The notes: generated by a model from the letters alone, not told the origin. Counted from the stretch's first letter, positions 47,370-57,041 are shown. The stretch: DNA of 64,000 bases from Cellulomonas sp. Root485 (GCF_001426705.1 NZ_LMFC01000002.1:63980-127979); one strand, 5' to 3'. Numbers and translations: made by a program.

Positions 47370-47993
47370 ATGACGCGGATCCTGGTGATCGACAACTACG
47401 ACTCGTTCGTCTACACGATCGTCGGCTACCTCAACCAGCTCGGCGCGGAGACGGTCGTGGTCCGCAACGACGCGGTGCCGCCCGTGGCGGAGCGCACCGG
47501 GTTCGACGGTGTGCTGGTGAGCCCTGGTCCCGGTACGCCTGCCGACGCCGGCGAGAGCATGCAGGTCATCCGCGACTGCGCCGACGCGGGCCTGCCGATG
47601 CTCGGGGTGTGCCTGGGCCACCAGGCGCTCGGCGAGGTGTTCGGCGGCACCGTCACGCACGCCCCGGAGCTCATGCACGGCAAGACCAGCCAGGTGGAGC
47701 ACAAGGGCGAGGGTGTGCTCGCCGGACTGCCTTACCCGTTCACCGCCACGCGCTACCACTCGCTCGCAGTCGTCAACGACACGGTGAGCGACGAGCTCGA
47801 GGTCACGGCCACCGCCCACGGGATCATCATGGGTCTGCAGCACGTGAGCCTCCCGCTGCACGGGGTGCAGTTCCACCCTGAGTCGGTGCTCACCGAGGGC
47901 GGCCACCGCCTGCTCGCCAACTGGCTCGAGATCTGCGGCGACGACCAGGCCGTGGCGCGCTCCGAGGGGCTGCACCCGCTCGTCCGCCTCTGA
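47370..47993 (+). CDS. pabA: Anthranilate/aminodeoxychorismate synthase component II
   Basis: 207 residues, class I glutamine amidotransferase. MTRILVIDNYDSFVY, the oxyanion SPGPGTP, catalytic Cys in GVCLGHQ and His-Glu in QFHPES are all present. It supplies ammonia to chorismate-using partner enzymes for folate or tryptophan. ATG 47370 is preferred; GTG 47361 in the same frame is possible. Homologue of Rv0013 (trpG) in the same gene order; PabA versus TrpG cannot be decided by sequence alone. Confidence 0.92.
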   Translation: MTRILVIDNYDSFVYTIVGYLNQLGAETVVVRNDAVPPVAERTGFDGVLVSPGPGTPADAGESMQVIRDCADAGLPMLGVCLGHQALGEVFGGTVTHAPELMHGKTSQVEHKGEGVLAGLPYPFTATRYHSLAVVNDTVSDELEVTATAHGIIMGLQHVSLPLHGVQFHPESVLTEGGHRLLANWLEICGDDQAVARSEGLHPLVRL

Positions 47994-47999
47994 CGCACG

Positions 48000-48035
48000 A
48001 CGAAGGGGCCGTCCCAGCCGGGACGGCCCCTTCGT
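48000..48035. terminator. Bidirectional terminator between pabA and pknB
   Basis: A perfect 16-bp stem, ACGAAGGGGCCGTCCC with its complement, around a 4-base loop AGCC. It sits between the convergent stops of pabA (47993) and pknB (48041). Confidence 0.88.
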
Positions 48036-48040
48036 CATGC

Positions 48041-50035
48041 TCAGGTGTTCGTCGGTTTCGGCGTCGGGTTGCCCGCCGGCCCCTTCGCCACGTGGATGTC
48101 GATCTGCTGGTCCAGCGGGACCTCGTCGCCCGACGTGGGATCGGTCCGGATCACGGTGCCGACGGGGGACTCGGACTGGTCGTCGATCCGGTTGAAGTTG
48201 CTCAGCCCGAGCGCCTGCAGCTGCTGCACCACCTGGTCGTACGTCTTGCCGACCAGGTCGTTCGGGATGATCGCCGTGGTCGGTGCGATGGCGACCTGCA
48301 GGTTGATGACCCGGCCCTGCTTGACGGGCGTGCCCGCGGGGACGTCCTGCGCGACGACCGCGTCGGGCGCCTGGCTGGTGGACTCGACCGGCGACGTGTT
48401 GACCTGCAGCTTGGCGTCGTTGAGGACCTGCGTCGCCTCGGCCTTCGTCTTCCCGACGACATCCGGGACCAGCACGTTGCCCGTGGACACGAAGAGGGTG
48501 ACGCTGGACCCGGCGCTCACGGAGGTGCCCGAGGCGGGGTCGGTCTTGGTGACCTGACCCTGGGGGTAGGCGGGGTTGTCGTCGTCCTGCCGGTTGGCCG
48601 AGACGGTCAGACCCGCGTCCGTCAGGATGTCGGTCGCCTCCTGCTCGGTCCTCCCGGCGACGTCCGGCACGGCCAGGCTGGCAGGCCCGGTCGAGATGAT
48701 GGCCTTCACGGACGACTCGGGCTCCACCGGGGTGCCCTCGGCCGGTTCGGTGCGGATGACGTGCCCGGACGCGACCTCGTCGCTCGCCTCTTCTGCCCGG
48801 TCGTACACGAGGTCCGCATCGGTGATCTTCTGCTTGGCGTCGGCCTCCAGCATCCCGGCGACGGCCGGCACGGCCACGGTCGTGTCCGGGGCGGTCTTGT
48901 TCGCGTTCGCGATCAGCAACGCGACGATCCCCGCCACCGCGAGCACGGCGATCGCGATGAGGAGGGGCAGCAACCAGGGCCGCTTGTTCTCCTCCTCCTC
49001 GACGTCCGGGCCTGTCGTCGCCACTGCGGCGCCGGTGGACGCCCACGGCGACGTGGCGGGCGGCATCGTCTGCGTCGTCGCGACCGGCGGGGCCATGACC
49101 TGCGTGGCCTCGGTGGCGGGCGTCGCCAGGAGCGCCGCGGCGGCGAGCGCCCCGACTGCGGGCGCACCCACGGCACCGCCGCGCACGGCGGCCTCCAGGT
49201 CGGAGCGGAACTCGGCGGCGCTGGAGTAGCGGGAGTCACGCTCCTTGGCCAGGGCCTTGAGCGTGATGCGGTCGAGCGAGTCCGGCACGTCGGAGGCGAA
49301 CGTCGACGGCACCGGCGCGGCCTCCCGGACATGCTGGTAGGCCACGGCCACCGGCGAGTCGCCGGTGAACGGCGGGCGGCCGGTGAGCAGCTCGAAGAGC
49401 AGGCAGCCGGTGGAGTACAGGTCGGAGCGGGCGTCCACGGTCTCGCCGCGCGCCTGCTCCGGCGACAGGTACTGCGCGGTGCCGATGACGGCCTGCGTCT
49501 GGGTCATGGTCGCGGCGGAGTCGGCCATCGCGCGGGCGATGCCGAAGTCCATGACCTTGACCGCACCCGTCGGGGTGAGCATGACGTTGGCGGGCTTGAT
49601 GTCGCGGTGCACGATGCCCGCGTGGTGCGAGTACTCGAGGGCGGACAGGACGCCGGAGGTGATCTCCACGGCCTCCTCGATCGGCACGGCGTGGCCGTCG
49701 CGCAGGATGTCCCGCACCGTGTGGCCCTCGACGTACTCCATGACGATGAACGGGACGTGGGCGACGACGCCCGTCGGCTCCGTGAAGACGTCCTCGCCGG
49801 TGTCGTAGACCGAGACGATCGCGGGGTGGTTCAGCGCGGCGGCGGACTGCGCCTCGCGCCGGAACCGGTTCTGGAACGACGGGTCCCGGGCCAGGTCGGA
49901 GCGCAGGATCTTGATGGCCACCGTGCGACCGAGCCGGGTGTCGTGGCCGATGTGCACCTCGGCCATGCCACCACGGCCGATGAGCTCGCCGACCTCGTAC
50001 CGTCCGGCGAGGGTGCGGGATCCGTCGTCCACCAC
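48041..50035 (-). CDS. pknB: Serine/threonine protein kinase PknB with PASTA repeats
   Basis: 664 residues. The kinase domain has the Gly loop IGRGGMAEVH, Lys in VAIKIL, catalytic loop HRDIKPANV and DFGIA, with activation-loop Thr residues in TMTQTQAVIGTAQYLSPEQ. A single membrane span lies at ~345-370, then four external PASTA repeats (such as VPDVAGRTEQEATDIL) that bind muropeptides. It controls cell-wall growth and division. GTG at 50035 overlaps the pknA stop by one base (TAGTG); GTG 50032 is an alternative. The long upstream extension of the frame belongs to pknA in another phase. Confidence 0.95.
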   Translation of the reverse strand: MVDDGSRTLAGRYEVGELIGRGGMAEVHIGHDTRLGRTVAIKILRSDLARDPSFQNRFRREAQSAAALNHPAIVSVYDTGEDVFTEPTGVVAHVPFIVMEYVEGHTVRDILRDGHAVPIEEAVEITSGVLSALEYSHHAGIVHRDIKPANVMLTPTGAVKVMDFGIARAMADSAATMTQTQAVIGTAQYLSPEQARGETVDARSDLYSTGCLLFELLTGRPPFTGDSPVAVAYQHVREAAPVPSTFASDVPDSLDRITLKALAKERDSRYSSAAEFRSDLEAAVRGGAVGAPAVGALAAAALLATPATEATQVMAPPVATTQTMPPATSPWASTGAAVATTGPDVEEEENKRPWLLPLLIAIAVLAVAGIVALLIANANKTAPDTTVAVPAVAGMLEADAKQKITDADLVYDRAEEASDEVASGHVIRTEPAEGTPVEPESSVKAIISTGPASLAVPDVAGRTEQEATDILTDAGLTVSANRQDDDNPAYPQGQVTKTDPASGTSVSAGSSVTLFVSTGNVLVPDVVGKTKAEATQVLNDAKLQVNTSPVESTSQAPDAVVAQDVPAGTPVKQGRVINLQVAIAPTTAIIPNDLVGKTYDQVVQQLQALGLSNFNRIDDQSESPVGTVIRTDPTSGDEVPLDQQIDIHVAKGPAGNPTPKPTNT

Positions 50036-51297
50036 TAGGCGTCCTTTGCTTCCGTCGATGCAGGGTTCGCGGCGAACGCCGTGGACCCGTTGTCGGTGAT
50101 CATCCCATCCCGGGCATCGGCACGAGGGTAGTGGGCCACGGAGGCCACGAGCTGAGTTCGGTCCTGCGCAGGTCCGTCGGCGTTGGTGATCCTCGTCGCA
50201 AGGGCTGCGCCCAGCAGGCCGATGAGCAGCAGGACGAGCGCGAGGAGCGGCCACGACAGCCGGCCGGTCCGGCCCAGCCGCACCCCGGTGGTCGTCGACG
50301 CCCGGCGGGCTGCCGCGCGACCCGTGGGCTCCTCGGTCCGGCGGGTCCGCCGTGGCGGGTACGACGGCGGGGGACCGGCGGGCGCGTCGACCGGCGCGGA
50401 CGTGGAGGTGGACGCGGTCGCGAACGTGTCCGGGGTGCGCTGCAGCTTGCTGATCAGCACCGGGATGCCCGAGGGCGGCGTGCGCGGGACCAGCTTGTCC
50501 AGCAGCTGCGCCAGCTCCTCGCCCGACGCCGGCCGCGCGGTCGGCTCCTTGGAGAGCAGCCGCAGGACCAGGGCGGCCAGCGGCTTGTCGACGCTCGCGG
50601 GCAGGGGCGGGACGGCGTTGTTCACGTGGGCCACGGCGATGTCGACCGCCGTCGGGCCGGTGAAGGGCCGGTGCCCGACGAGCGCCTCGTACGCGATGAT
50701 CCCCAGCGAGTAGAGGTCCGACAGTGGCGTCGCGGGCTTGCCGACGGCCTGCTCGGGCGACAGGTACTGCGCCGTGCCCATCACCATGCCCGTGGCGGTC
50801 ATCGTGACCTGGTTGCGGGCCAGCGAGACGCCGAAGTCGGTGATCTTCACGCGCCCGCCGCGGCCGAGCAGGATGTTGCCCGGCTTGACGTCGCGGTGGA
50901 CCACGCCCGCCAGGTGCGCGGCGTGCAGGGCGCGCGCCGTCTGGGCGAGGATCGGCAGCAGGCGCCGGGTGGGCAGCACGGGCTCGCGCTCGAGCAGGTC
51001 GGACAGCGGCTCGCCGACGACGAGCTCCATGATCAGGAAGCCGGAGCCCTCCTGCTCGCCGTAGTCGAACAGCTGCGCGATGTTGGGGTGCGACAGGGAC
51101 GCGGAGTTGCGGGCCTCGGTGCGGAACCGTTCGAGGAAGCCGCGGTCGCCCGCGAACTCCGAGCGCAGCACCTTGACCGCGACCGGGCGGGCGAGGGCGT
51201 CGTCGTACCCCTCCCACACCTCGCCCATGCCGCCGACGGCGATCTGCCGGACCAGCCGGTAGCGCTCGCCGAGCAGGAGACCCGATGCCGTCTTCAC
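50035..51297 (-). CDS. pknA: Serine/threonine protein kinase PknA
   Basis: 420 residues. Kinase motifs: IAVGGMGEVWEG (Gly loop), VAVKVL, HRDVKPGNILL, ITDFGVSLA (DFG), GTAQYLSPEQ. A Pro/Arg/Thr-rich juxtamembrane region precedes one membrane span (LLALVLLLIGLLGAALA) and a short ~50-residue external tail without PASTA domains. Partner of PknB in control of cell shape and division. GTG 51297 overlaps the pbpA stop by 4 bp. Confidence 0.95.
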   Translation of the reverse strand: MKTASGLLLGERYRLVRQIAVGGMGEVWEGYDDALARPVAVKVLRSEFAGDRGFLERFRTEARNSASLSHPNIAQLFDYGEQEGSGFLIMELVVGEPLSDLLEREPVLPTRRLLPILAQTARALHAAHLAGVVHRDVKPGNILLGRGGRVKITDFGVSLARNQVTMTATGMVMGTAQYLSPEQAVGKPATPLSDLYSLGIIAYEALVGHRPFTGPTAVDIAVAHVNNAVPPLPASVDKPLAALVLRLLSKEPTARPASGEELAQLLDKLVPRTPPSGIPVLISKLQRTPDTFATASTSTSAPVDAPAGPPPSYPPRRTRRTEEPTGRAAARRASTTTGVRLGRTGRLSWPLLALVLLLIGLLGAALATRITNADGPAQDRTQLVASVAHYPRADARDGMITDNGSTAFAANPASTEAKDA

Positions 51298-52745
51298 GAT
51301 CCCAGCACCGCCTCGATGACGGCCTTCGCGATGGGTGCCGCGACCCGTCCGCCCGTCGCCTCGTTGCCGGCGTTCCCGCCGTGCTCCACGATCACCGCGA
51401 CCGCGACGCGCGGGGCGTCGGCCGGCGCGAACGCCGTGAACCACGCGTGCGGCGCCTGACCCTCGGCCGTCTGGGCGGTGCCGGTCTTGCCGGCCACCTG
51501 GACGCCGGGGATCTGCGCGGCGGCGCCCGAGCCGCTCTCCACGACGCCGACCATCATGTCGCGCATCGACGCGGCCGTGCCGGGCGACATCGCGGTCGAG
51601 TACAGGGTGGGCTTCGTCTCCGAGACCCGGTGCAGGTCCGCCGACCGCACGGTCTGCACCGTGTAGGGGGTCATCAGCTGGCCGTTGTTCGCGATCGCCG
51701 CCGAGACCATCGCCATCTGCAGGGGCGTGGCCCGCACGTCGCGCTGGCCGATGGCCGACTGGGCCGTGACGGGCTGGTCCATGTCCGCGGGGAACACGCT
51801 CTCGGCGACCGGCATCGGGATCGTCAGGTCGGGGTCGTTGAACCCGAACCGCTCCGCCTGCGTCCGCAGGGCGTCCGCCCCGACGTTGAGGCCCAGCTGC
51901 CCGAACGCGGTGTTGCACGAGACGCGCAGCGCGTCGGCCAGGGTGATCGGGTCGGCGCCGCAGCCACCCCCACCGAAATTGCCGATGGTCGCGGTGGTCT
52001 GCGGCAGCGTGAGCCGCTCGGGCGCGGGCAGCGTGCTCTCGGGCGTGTACTGACCGCTCTCGAGGGCCGCCGTCGCCGTCACCAGCTTGAACGTCGACCC
52101 CGGCGGGTAGGTCTCCTGGGTCGCGTTGCTGCGCAGCGGGTTACCGGGCGCCACGCTCAGCGCCTGGTACGCCGCACCCGCGGCCGCGATGTCGTGCGAC
52201 GCGAGCGCGTTGGGGTCGAAGCCGGGCGTGGAGACGAGCGCGAGGATCTTTCCGGTCGACGGCTCGATCGCGACGACCGCGCCCTGCTGGCCGGCCAGAC
52301 CGTCGAACGCCGCCTGCTGCGCGGCGGGGTTGATCGTCGTCTCGACGGCCGCACCCTCCGGCTGACGGCCGGTGACCAGGTCCCGGATCCGGGAGAAGAA
52401 CAACCGGTCCCCGCGTCCCGTCAGCTCCTCGTTCGCGGCCCTCTCCAGCTCGGTCCGACCGTTGACGACGGAGTAGAAGCCGGTCATCGCCGAGTACAGC
52501 TCGCCGTTCGTGTACGACCGCTGGTAGCCGTAGGAGTCCTCGACCTTGGTGGACAGGGCGATGGCCTCCCCGGCGACGACGATGGGTCCGCGGGCGTTGC
52601 CGAACTCGCGGTACAGGGTGCGCACGTTGCGGCTGTCGTTGTTGAGGCGCTCGGCCTGGAAGTACTGCACCCAGGTGGCGCTGGCCATGAGCCCGACGAA
52701 CATGACGAGGACGACCGTGGCGAGGCGGCGGAGCGGGGTGTTCAT
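51294..52745 (-). CDS. pbpA: Penicillin-binding protein PbpA (class B)
   Basis: 483 residues: a short cytoplasmic N-terminus, one span (VVLVMFVGLMASATWV) and an external transpeptidase domain with the active-site STFK, SCN and KTGT motifs. It cross-links peptidoglycan with the RodA glycosyltransferase encoded next to it. Overlaps rodA and pknA by 4 bp on either side. Same order as in M. tuberculosis (Rv0016c). Confidence 0.96.
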   Translation of the reverse strand: MNTPLRRLATVVLVMFVGLMASATWVQYFQAERLNNDSRNVRTLYREFGNARGPIVVAGEAIALSTKVEDSYGYQRSYTNGELYSAMTGFYSVVNGRTELERAANEELTGRGDRLFFSRIRDLVTGRQPEGAAVETTINPAAQQAAFDGLAGQQGAVVAIEPSTGKILALVSTPGFDPNALASHDIAAAGAAYQALSVAPGNPLRSNATQETYPPGSTFKLVTATAALESGQYTPESTLPAPERLTLPQTTATIGNFGGGGCGADPITLADALRVSCNTAFGQLGLNVGADALRTQAERFGFNDPDLTIPMPVAESVFPADMDQPVTAQSAIGQRDVRATPLQMAMVSAAIANNGQLMTPYTVQTVRSADLHRVSETKPTLYSTAMSPGTAASMRDMMVGVVESGSGAAAQIPGVQVAGKTGTAQTAEGQAPHAWFTAFAPADAPRVAVAVIVEHGGNAGNEATGGRVAAPIAKAVIEAVLGS

Positions 52746-54178
52746 CGCACCCCCCGCATGACCTCGGTGGGCTGGTCATCCTCGTTGCTGCCGCCGACGA
52801 CCGGAGTCCCCGCGACGGGCGTCAGGGACGGCTTCATCGACGGTGCGGGCCGACGGGCCTCGTCGGAGATCCGCAGGAGAAGGGCCACGATGACCCAGTT
52901 GGCGACGAGGGACGAGCCTCCGTACGCGATGAACGGCGTGGTCAGGCCCGTCAGCGGGATGATCCGGGTGACGCCCCCGACCACGACGAACGTCTGCAGC
53001 GCCACGATGAACGCCAGACCGCCCGCGAGGAGCTTGCCGAAGCCGTCGCGTACCCCGATCGCCGTGCGCATGCCGCGCTCCGTGAGGATCGCGAAGAACA
53101 GCAGGACCGCCAGCAGGCCGGTCAGGCCGAGCTCTTCACCGAGGGACGCGACGATGAAGTCCGACTCGGCGAACGGCACCAGGTCCGGCCGGCCCTGCCC
53201 CCAGCCGGTGCCGAACAGGCCGCCGCTGGCCATGCCGAACAGGCCGCGCACCAGCTGCCCGGAACCGCCCGGGCTCTGGTCGAAGACGGCCGGGTCGAAC
53301 GCGTGCAGCCACGCGTCGAAACGTGCTCCGACGTGCGAGAACGCACTGGCCGCGAGGACGGCTCCGACGACGAACAGGAGCAGGCCGATGACGACCCAGC
53401 TCAGGCGCTCCGTGGCGAGGTACAGCATCGCGACGAACAGGCCGAAGAACAGCAGCGAGGTGCCGAGGTCGCGCTCGAGGACGAGGACGGCGACCGACGC
53501 ACCCCAGACGATGAGGATCGGGCCGAGGTCCCGCGGGCGTGGCAGCTGGAGGCCCAGCACCTTCGGACCGGCGAGCGCGAGGGTGTCGCGATGGGTGACC
53601 AGGTAGCCCGCGAAGAAGATGGCGAACGCGATCTTGGCGAACTCCGCCGGCTGGAACCCGACCCCGCCCACCCGGACCCAGATCCGGGCACCGTTGATGA
53701 GCACGCCCAGGCCGGGGATCAGCGGCAGCATGACGAGCACGAGACCGGCGATCATCGCGGTGTACGTGTACCGGCGCAGCGTGCGGTGGTCCCGCAGCAG
53801 GATGATGACCGCGGCGGCGAGGACCACCGAGATCGCCGTCCAGACCAGCTGACGCTGCGCGAACGTGTCCTCACGGCCCCGCGCCGCGTACGCGAAGTCG
53901 ATCCGGTAGATCATCGCGAGGCCGATGCCGTTGAGCGCCACGGTGATCGGCAGGATCACCGGGTCCGCGAACGGGGCGCGCCACCGCAGCACCAGGTGGA
54001 TGCCGACGGCGAGCGCGGCCATGCCGAGCCCGTAGCCGATGACGTCGGGCGGGACCTTGTTCGTGGTGCCGATGCCGGCGAGCGCGTACGACGCCACGCC
54101 GATGGCGAGCGCGAGCAGCAGCAGACCGAGCTCGACACCCCGGCCGGCCCGCACGCGGTGCGGCTGGACGGTAGCCAT
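52742..54178 (-). CDS. rodA: FtsW/RodA/SpoVE family peptidoglycan glycosyltransferase
   Basis: 478 residues with about twelve membrane spans. SEDS-family motifs include GARIWVRVGGVGFQPAEFAKIAF, ERDLGTSLLFFGLF and the C-terminal PLTGLTTPFIAYGGSSLVANW. It polymerises lipid II into glycan strands with PbpA. ATG 54178 is chosen; GTG 54181 is one codon earlier. Part of the pstP-rodA-pbpA-pknA-pknB operon. Confidence 0.95.
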   Translation of the reverse strand: MATVQPHRVRAGRGVELGLLLLALAIGVASYALAGIGTTNKVPPDVIGYGLGMAALAVGIHLVLRWRAPFADPVILPITVALNGIGLAMIYRIDFAYAARGREDTFAQRQLVWTAISVVLAAAVIILLRDHRTLRRYTYTAMIAGLVLVMLPLIPGLGVLINGARIWVRVGGVGFQPAEFAKIAFAIFFAGYLVTHRDTLALAGPKVLGLQLPRPRDLGPILIVWGASVAVLVLERDLGTSLLFFGLFVAMLYLATERLSWVVIGLLLFVVGAVLAASAFSHVGARFDAWLHAFDPAVFDQSPGGSGQLVRGLFGMASGGLFGTGWGQGRPDLVPFAESDFIVASLGEELGLTGLLAVLLFFAILTERGMRTAIGVRDGFGKLLAGGLAFIVALQTFVVVGGVTRIIPLTGLTTPFIAYGGSSLVANWVIVALLLRISDEARRPAPSMKPSLTPVAGTPVVGGSNEDDQPTEVMRGVR

Positions 54179-54188
54179 CACGCGCGGC

Positions 54189-55493
54189 TCACGGTGTGGC
54201 CGTCCCGGAGGGGACGGAGGTGGGACTGGTCGTCGGTGAGGGCCGAGGCGACGGGGCCGTGTCCTCCTCGAGCATCGCGACCAGGTCGCGGGCGTCGTCG
54301 AGGGAGTCCGCGTGGATGGTCTGCTCGACGCGTTCCCGCAGGTAGCGCGAGTCGAGCTCGTCCAGGGACGTGCCGGTGCGCTCGACCACGGAGGACAGCG
54401 CGACCGGCCCGAGCGTCTGCGGGAGACCGCGGAAGATCACGACCTCGTCGTCGTCGACCCCCACGTAGTACTGCGTCTGCGTCCAGCTGTACGCGACCAG
54501 GACGGCGCCGACGATGACCGCGGCGATCCCGACCCACACGACGACCGTCCGCCAGCGGCGCGGTGCGGGCGGGTGCTCGTCCTCGTCCGTCGCGGCCTCG
54601 GCGGGGGCCGACTCCTGCGCGTCGTCGTCCACCTGCGCGGCCCGGGCCAGGCCGGCCGCCCGTGCCGCGGGACCGTCGGCCGCGGACGTCGGGTCGTTGC
54701 GGGTCAGCGCAGCCGCGCCGACCACCGTGGCGTTCGTCGTCGGTCCCTCGCCGTCGGCGACGTCGTCGAGCTCGACCACGTCGGCGAGCACGACGGTGAT
54801 GTTGTCCCCGCCGCCGGCCCGAAGCGCGAGCTGGACCAACCGGTCCGCACACGCGTCGACATCGGAGATCGTCGCCATCGTCTCCTCGATGGTCTCCGCG
54901 CTCACGAAGCCCGAGAGGCCGTCCGAGCACAACAGCCAGCGGTCGCCCTTGCGTGCCTCCCGGACCGACAGGTCGGGGGTCACCTCCGGGTCGAAGTCGC
55001 CCAGCACGCGCATCACGACGGACCGCTGCGGGTGGTGCTCGGCCTCCTCGGGCGTGATCCGGCCGATGTCCACCAGGTGCTGCACGAACGTGTGGTCCGT
55101 GGTGACCTGCGTGAGGACGCCGTCGCGCATCAGGTACCCGCGCGAGTCGCCCAGGTGCACCATCGCGAGCTTGTTGCCGGCGCGCAGGATGGCGAGCACC
55201 GTCGTGCCCATGCCGCTCAGCTCCGGGTCGGCGTCGCTGCGCGCGATGATCTCGTCGCGGGCGTCCGCGAGGGCCGTCTCCAGCTGGTCCAGCGCGTCGT
55301 CGGGACCGTGCGACTCACCGTCCAGCGGCGCGAACGCGGCGACCGCGACCGAGGACGCGACGTCGCCGCCCGCGTGGCCGCCCATGCCGTCCGCGACCAT
55401 CAGCAGGTGCGGACCGGCGTACGCCGAGTCCTGGTTGTTGGAGCGCACGAGTCCGACATCGGACCGCGCCGCATATCTGAGTGCGACGGACAC
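54189..55493 (-). CDS. pstP: PP2C-family serine/threonine phosphatase PstP
   Basis: 434 residues. The PP2C domain (~1-235) has the metal-binding Asp motifs DVGLVRSNNQDS, MVADGMGGHAGGD, HLGDSRGY, LLCSDGLSG and GGGDNITVVL. An Ala/Asp/Glu-rich linker, one span (VVVWVGIAAVIVGAVLVAYS) and an external domain of ~115 residues follow. It reverses PknA/PknB phosphorylation. GTG start at 55493, 4 bases after the fhaB stop. Confidence 0.95.
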   Translation of the reverse strand: MSVALRYAARSDVGLVRSNNQDSAYAGPHLLMVADGMGGHAGGDVASSVAVAAFAPLDGESHGPDDALDQLETALADARDEIIARSDADPELSGMGTTVLAILRAGNKLAMVHLGDSRGYLMRDGVLTQVTTDHTFVQHLVDIGRITPEEAEHHPQRSVVMRVLGDFDPEVTPDLSVREARKGDRWLLCSDGLSGFVSAETIEETMATISDVDACADRLVQLALRAGGGDNITVVLADVVELDDVADGEGPTTNATVVGAAALTRNDPTSAADGPAARAAGLARAAQVDDDAQESAPAEAATDEDEHPPAPRRWRTVVVWVGIAAVIVGAVLVAYSWTQTQYYVGVDDDEVVIFRGLPQTLGPVALSSVVERTGTSLDELDSRYLRERVEQTIHADSLDDARDLVAMLEEDTAPSPRPSPTTSPTSVPSGTATP

Positions 55494-55497
55494 CGGG

Positions 55498-56019
55498 TTA
55501 CCTCTGCAGCTCGAGAACGCTCTGGCCCACGCGGACGGGTGTACCCGTCGGGACGGGAGTCGGAGCCTCGACGCGCTGGTCCGCCACGAACGTCCCGTTC
55601 GTCGATCCGAGGTCCTCGACGAACCACTGGCCGCCCTGCGGGAAGATCCGTGCGTGCCGCGACGACGAGTAGTCGTCGTCCAGGACGAGCGTGCAGCCGG
55701 GCGCGCGACCGATGAGCACCGACGACGTGCCCAGCGGGACGATCGTGCCGCGCAGCGGCCCCTCGGTCACGACGAGCCGGCCGGGGCCGCTCCCGCTGCG
55801 CGCCGACCGCGGGATGCGGGTCGGGGCGGTCTCGGGTCTGGCCGGCTCGGTCGCGACGGCGGCGGCCGCCGCAGCGGGCACCGCAGCCTTGCGACGACGC
55901 CGGTCGGTGATGCGCGTCCCGTACAGGTCACGGCGCAGCACACCGATGGCGAAGAGCACGAGCACCCACAGCAGCGCCAGGTAACCCAGCCGCAGCAGGG
56001 TGATCGTCAGTTCACTCAT
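55498..56019 (-). CDS. fhaB: FHA-domain membrane protein FhaB (FipA-type)
   Basis: 173 residues. An N-terminal span (LLRLGYLALLWVLVLFAIGVL) is followed by a linker and a C-terminal FHA domain with IGRAPGCTLVL, SSSRHARIF and LGSTNGTFV, the phosphothreonine-binding loops. It binds phosphorylated partners of the PknA/PknB pathway. In line with fhaA and pstP in one operon. Confidence 0.94.
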   Translation of the reverse strand: MSELTITLLRLGYLALLWVLVLFAIGVLRRDLYGTRITDRRRRKAAVPAAAAAAVATEPARPETAPTRIPRSARSGSGPGRLVVTEGPLRGTIVPLGTSSVLIGRAPGCTLVLDDDYSSSRHARIFPQGGQWFVEDLGSTNGTFVADQRVEAPTPVPTGTPVRVGQSVLELQR

Positions 56020-56028
56020 GTGCCGGCG

Positions 56029-56739
56029 TCACTCGTCCAGGTCCGGCTCGCCGCCTGTCCAGAACAGGATCCGGGTGCGCCCGATGGTCAGCGTGTTGCC
56101 GTCCAGCAGGGTCGCAGCCGGAACCTGGTGGCCCTCGACGAAGAGTCCGTTGGTCGAGCCCATGTCCGTCGCGACGACCCCGTCACCGGTCACCCGGATC
56201 TCCAGGTGCCGCCGCGAGACGCCCGGGTCGTCGACGATGATGTCCGCCTCCGAGCCGCGACCGATGACCGTGACCGGCCCGGTGAGGATGTAGCGCTGAC
56301 CGTCGATGTCCACCAGAGGATGCCGCGCGCTGGGCGCCGACGTGGCCGACGCGGGTGCGACCGCCCCGCGCACCGTCGCGCTGTGCACCCGGAACCGCGC
56401 CGCCTCGAGCTCGCTGTCCTCGCTGAACGACACCGTCACCGGCCCTACGAACGCGTAGCGCTGGCTCGCTGCATAGTCGGTGACGTTGTTGGCGAACTCG
56501 TCCGCCAACGCCTCCGCACCCCACGACTCCACCTGGTCGTAGTCGGCAGTTGCGAGCTCGATCGTGAACTCGTTGGGCACGACAGTGCGATCCCGCCCGA
56601 CGACGGCCGCCCGGTCATCGACCTCGCGGCGCAGCGCGCTGGAGAGGTCGAGCGGCTTGAGCTCGCTCTTGAAGGCCTTGGCGATGGCGTTGTTGACCAC
56701 CCGCTCCACGCCGTTCTCGAACCTGTCGAGGATGCCCAC
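56029..56739 (-). CDS. fhaA: FHA-domain protein FhaA (DUF3662 + FHA)
   Basis: 236 residues. An N-terminal DUF3662 domain (MGILDRFENGVERVVN..., ~1-110) is joined by a linker to an FHA domain with IGRGSEADIIV, VSRRHLEIRV and MGSTNGLFV. FhaA in mycobacteria binds phosphorylated MviN and regulates peptidoglycan synthesis. GTG 56739 is preferred over 56745, because a GGGAGG lies exactly 5 bases upstream of it and overlaps the earlier GTG. First gene of the minus-strand growth operon. Confidence 0.94.
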   Translation of the reverse strand: MGILDRFENGVERVVNNAIAKAFKSELKPLDLSSALRREVDDRAAVVGRDRTVVPNEFTIELATADYDQVESWGAEALADEFANNVTDYAASQRYAFVGPVTVSFSEDSELEAARFRVHSATVRGAVAPASATSAPSARHPLVDIDGQRYILTGPVTVIGRGSEADIIVDDPGVSRRHLEIRVTGDGVVATDMGSTNGLFVEGHQVPAATLLDGNTLTIGRTRILFWTGGEPDLDE

Positions 56740-56760
56740 GCCCACCTCCCCAGTCCCTCG

Positions 56761-56776
56761 TGCACGTCTACGTGCA
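56761..56776. repeat. Palindrome upstream of fhaA, possible operator
   Basis: TGCACGT-CT-ACGTGCA, 7 bp perfect dyad with a 2-base centre, 22-37 bases before the fhaA start. Placed to sit in the leader or promoter of the fhaA-pknB operon. No transcription data; could be an operator or chance. Confidence 0.4.
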
Positions 56777-56920
56777 GGTGTCCCACCCGCAATCCGCCTT
56801 GATCGTATCTGTGACGCGCCAGTACGGGGTCGGAAGCCGGGTGATGTGCGCGCGGCGACCCTGGGAGCCTTCCCGACTGTTCAGGAGCAGCCCCTGCATC
56901 GTGCTAATGTTCTGCGGCGC

Positions 56921-57003
56921 GCGCGAGTGGCGGAACGGCAGACGCGCTGGCTTCAGGTGCCAGTGTCCGAAAGGGCGTGGGGGTTCAAATCCCCCCTCGC
57001 GCA
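56921..57003 (+). tRNA. tRNA-Leu (anticodon CAG)
   Basis: An 83-base class II tRNA. Acceptor GCGCGAG pairs with CTCGCGC, the anticodon stem-loop CTGGCTTCAGGTGCCAG presents CAG, a variable arm TGTCCGAAAGGGCG follows, and the T-arm is GGGGGTTCAAATCCCCC. Discriminator A; CCA not encoded. Conserved leuT position after fhaA. The adjoining island suggests integration next to it. Confidence 0.95.
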
Positions 57004-57041
57004 CAGAAGGGTGGTTCCCGAAAGAACCGCCTGAGCAGTAC

